Assembly: GCF_014647415.1 (NCBI RefSeq)
Contig: NZ_BMPD01000008.1
Coordinates: forward strand, 1 to 64,000
Direction of reading: 5' to 3'
From: Haloarcula sebkhae
GTDB taxonomy: Archaea > Halobacteriota > Halobacteria > Halobacteriales > Haloarculaceae
Length of the DNA stretch: 64,000 bases
Below, piece after piece: positions 63,910-64,000 of the stretch; position 1 is the stretch's first letter, and each line of letters opens with the position of its first letter. A program made the position numbers and the translations under genes. Below the pieces are notes generated by a model. The model made no database searches, had not been told where the DNA came from, and saw nothing but the letters and a program-made list of their open reading frames with translations.

Positions 63910-64000
63910 GCGGTCCGACCGCTGGCCCGTTCACCGAAACCCCCTCGCTGAGCGGCCGAACAGGGAGTTACCGGCACCTCACCGCGAGGTTTAGTGGTTG

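Overview
This is chromosomal DNA of a halophilic archaeon (class Halobacteria), most likely Haloarcula or a close relative. The lineage call rests on archaeal-only information-processing genes (proteasome alpha, RNase P Rpp30 and Pop5, SBDS, archaeal S-adenosylmethionine synthetase), very acidic proteins, GC-rich codon use, bat-type HTH regulators and many TATA boxes 24-31 nt before start codons, which implies leaderless mRNAs. The genus is inferred from overall gene content and is not proven. No rRNA, tRNA, CRISPR array, intact transposase or replication origin was recognised.

Layout. 0-12.9 kb is housekeeping: nikR, cysteine synthase, thiI, S-adenosylmethionine synthetase, a CYTH protein, threonine dehydratase, an FKBP chaperone, a RecA-fold/MinD-like ATPase pair, a sugar isomerase/FG-GAP propeller pair, and pyrB-pyrI. 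12.9-20.6 kb is a tightly overlapping minus-strand operon with two membrane von Willebrand A proteins, a membrane-anchored coiled coil, a multi-span membrane protein, a MoxR ATPase and a DUF58 protein. 20.8-27.0 kb is the DMSO/TMAO respiration cluster (dmsR, then dmsE-like, dmsA, dmsB, dmsC, dmsD). 28.1-39.5 kb is the nitrate-respiration operon on the minus strand, reading narA-like, Rieske narB, cytochrome b narC, orf4, narG, narH, a haem-binding gamma-like protein, narJ, a membrane protein, a HEAT-repeat protein and an Mrp/NBP35 ATPase. It is divergent from a NarO-type regulator. 42.2-45.9 kb holds molybdenum cofactor genes (moaB with a His-rich leader, moaC, a mobB-moaE fusion) and a molybdate/tungstate transporter pair (permease and binding protein). 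46.0-49.2 kb has thiC, a 22-residue membrane microprotein, a TIM-barrel-like protein and a NUDIX hydrolase. 49.8-53.9 kb is the archaeal RNase P / proteasome / SBDS block. 53.9-64 kb holds FUN14, katG, hflX, nnr, acylphosphatase, an OGG-like glycosylase, UPF0212, UPF0058, a VOC protein and an esterase.

How it works together. About 25 kb, from 20.8 to 45.9 kb, reads as a molybdenum-based anaerobic respiration island: two Mo-bis-PGD oxidoreductases with exported catalytic subunits, two TorD-family chaperones, an Fe-S carrier ATPase, cofactor synthesis, Mo uptake, and two regulators that share a CXnCXCX7C signature. A perfect CGAACATGTTCG palindrome lies in the narO/nar divergent promoter. The most unusual DNA is a run of six inverted repeats flanked by a 17-nt duplication of the narH end, inside an otherwise gap-free nar operon. 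The most interesting uncharacterised gene set is the vWA/coiled-coil/MoxR/DUF58 operon.
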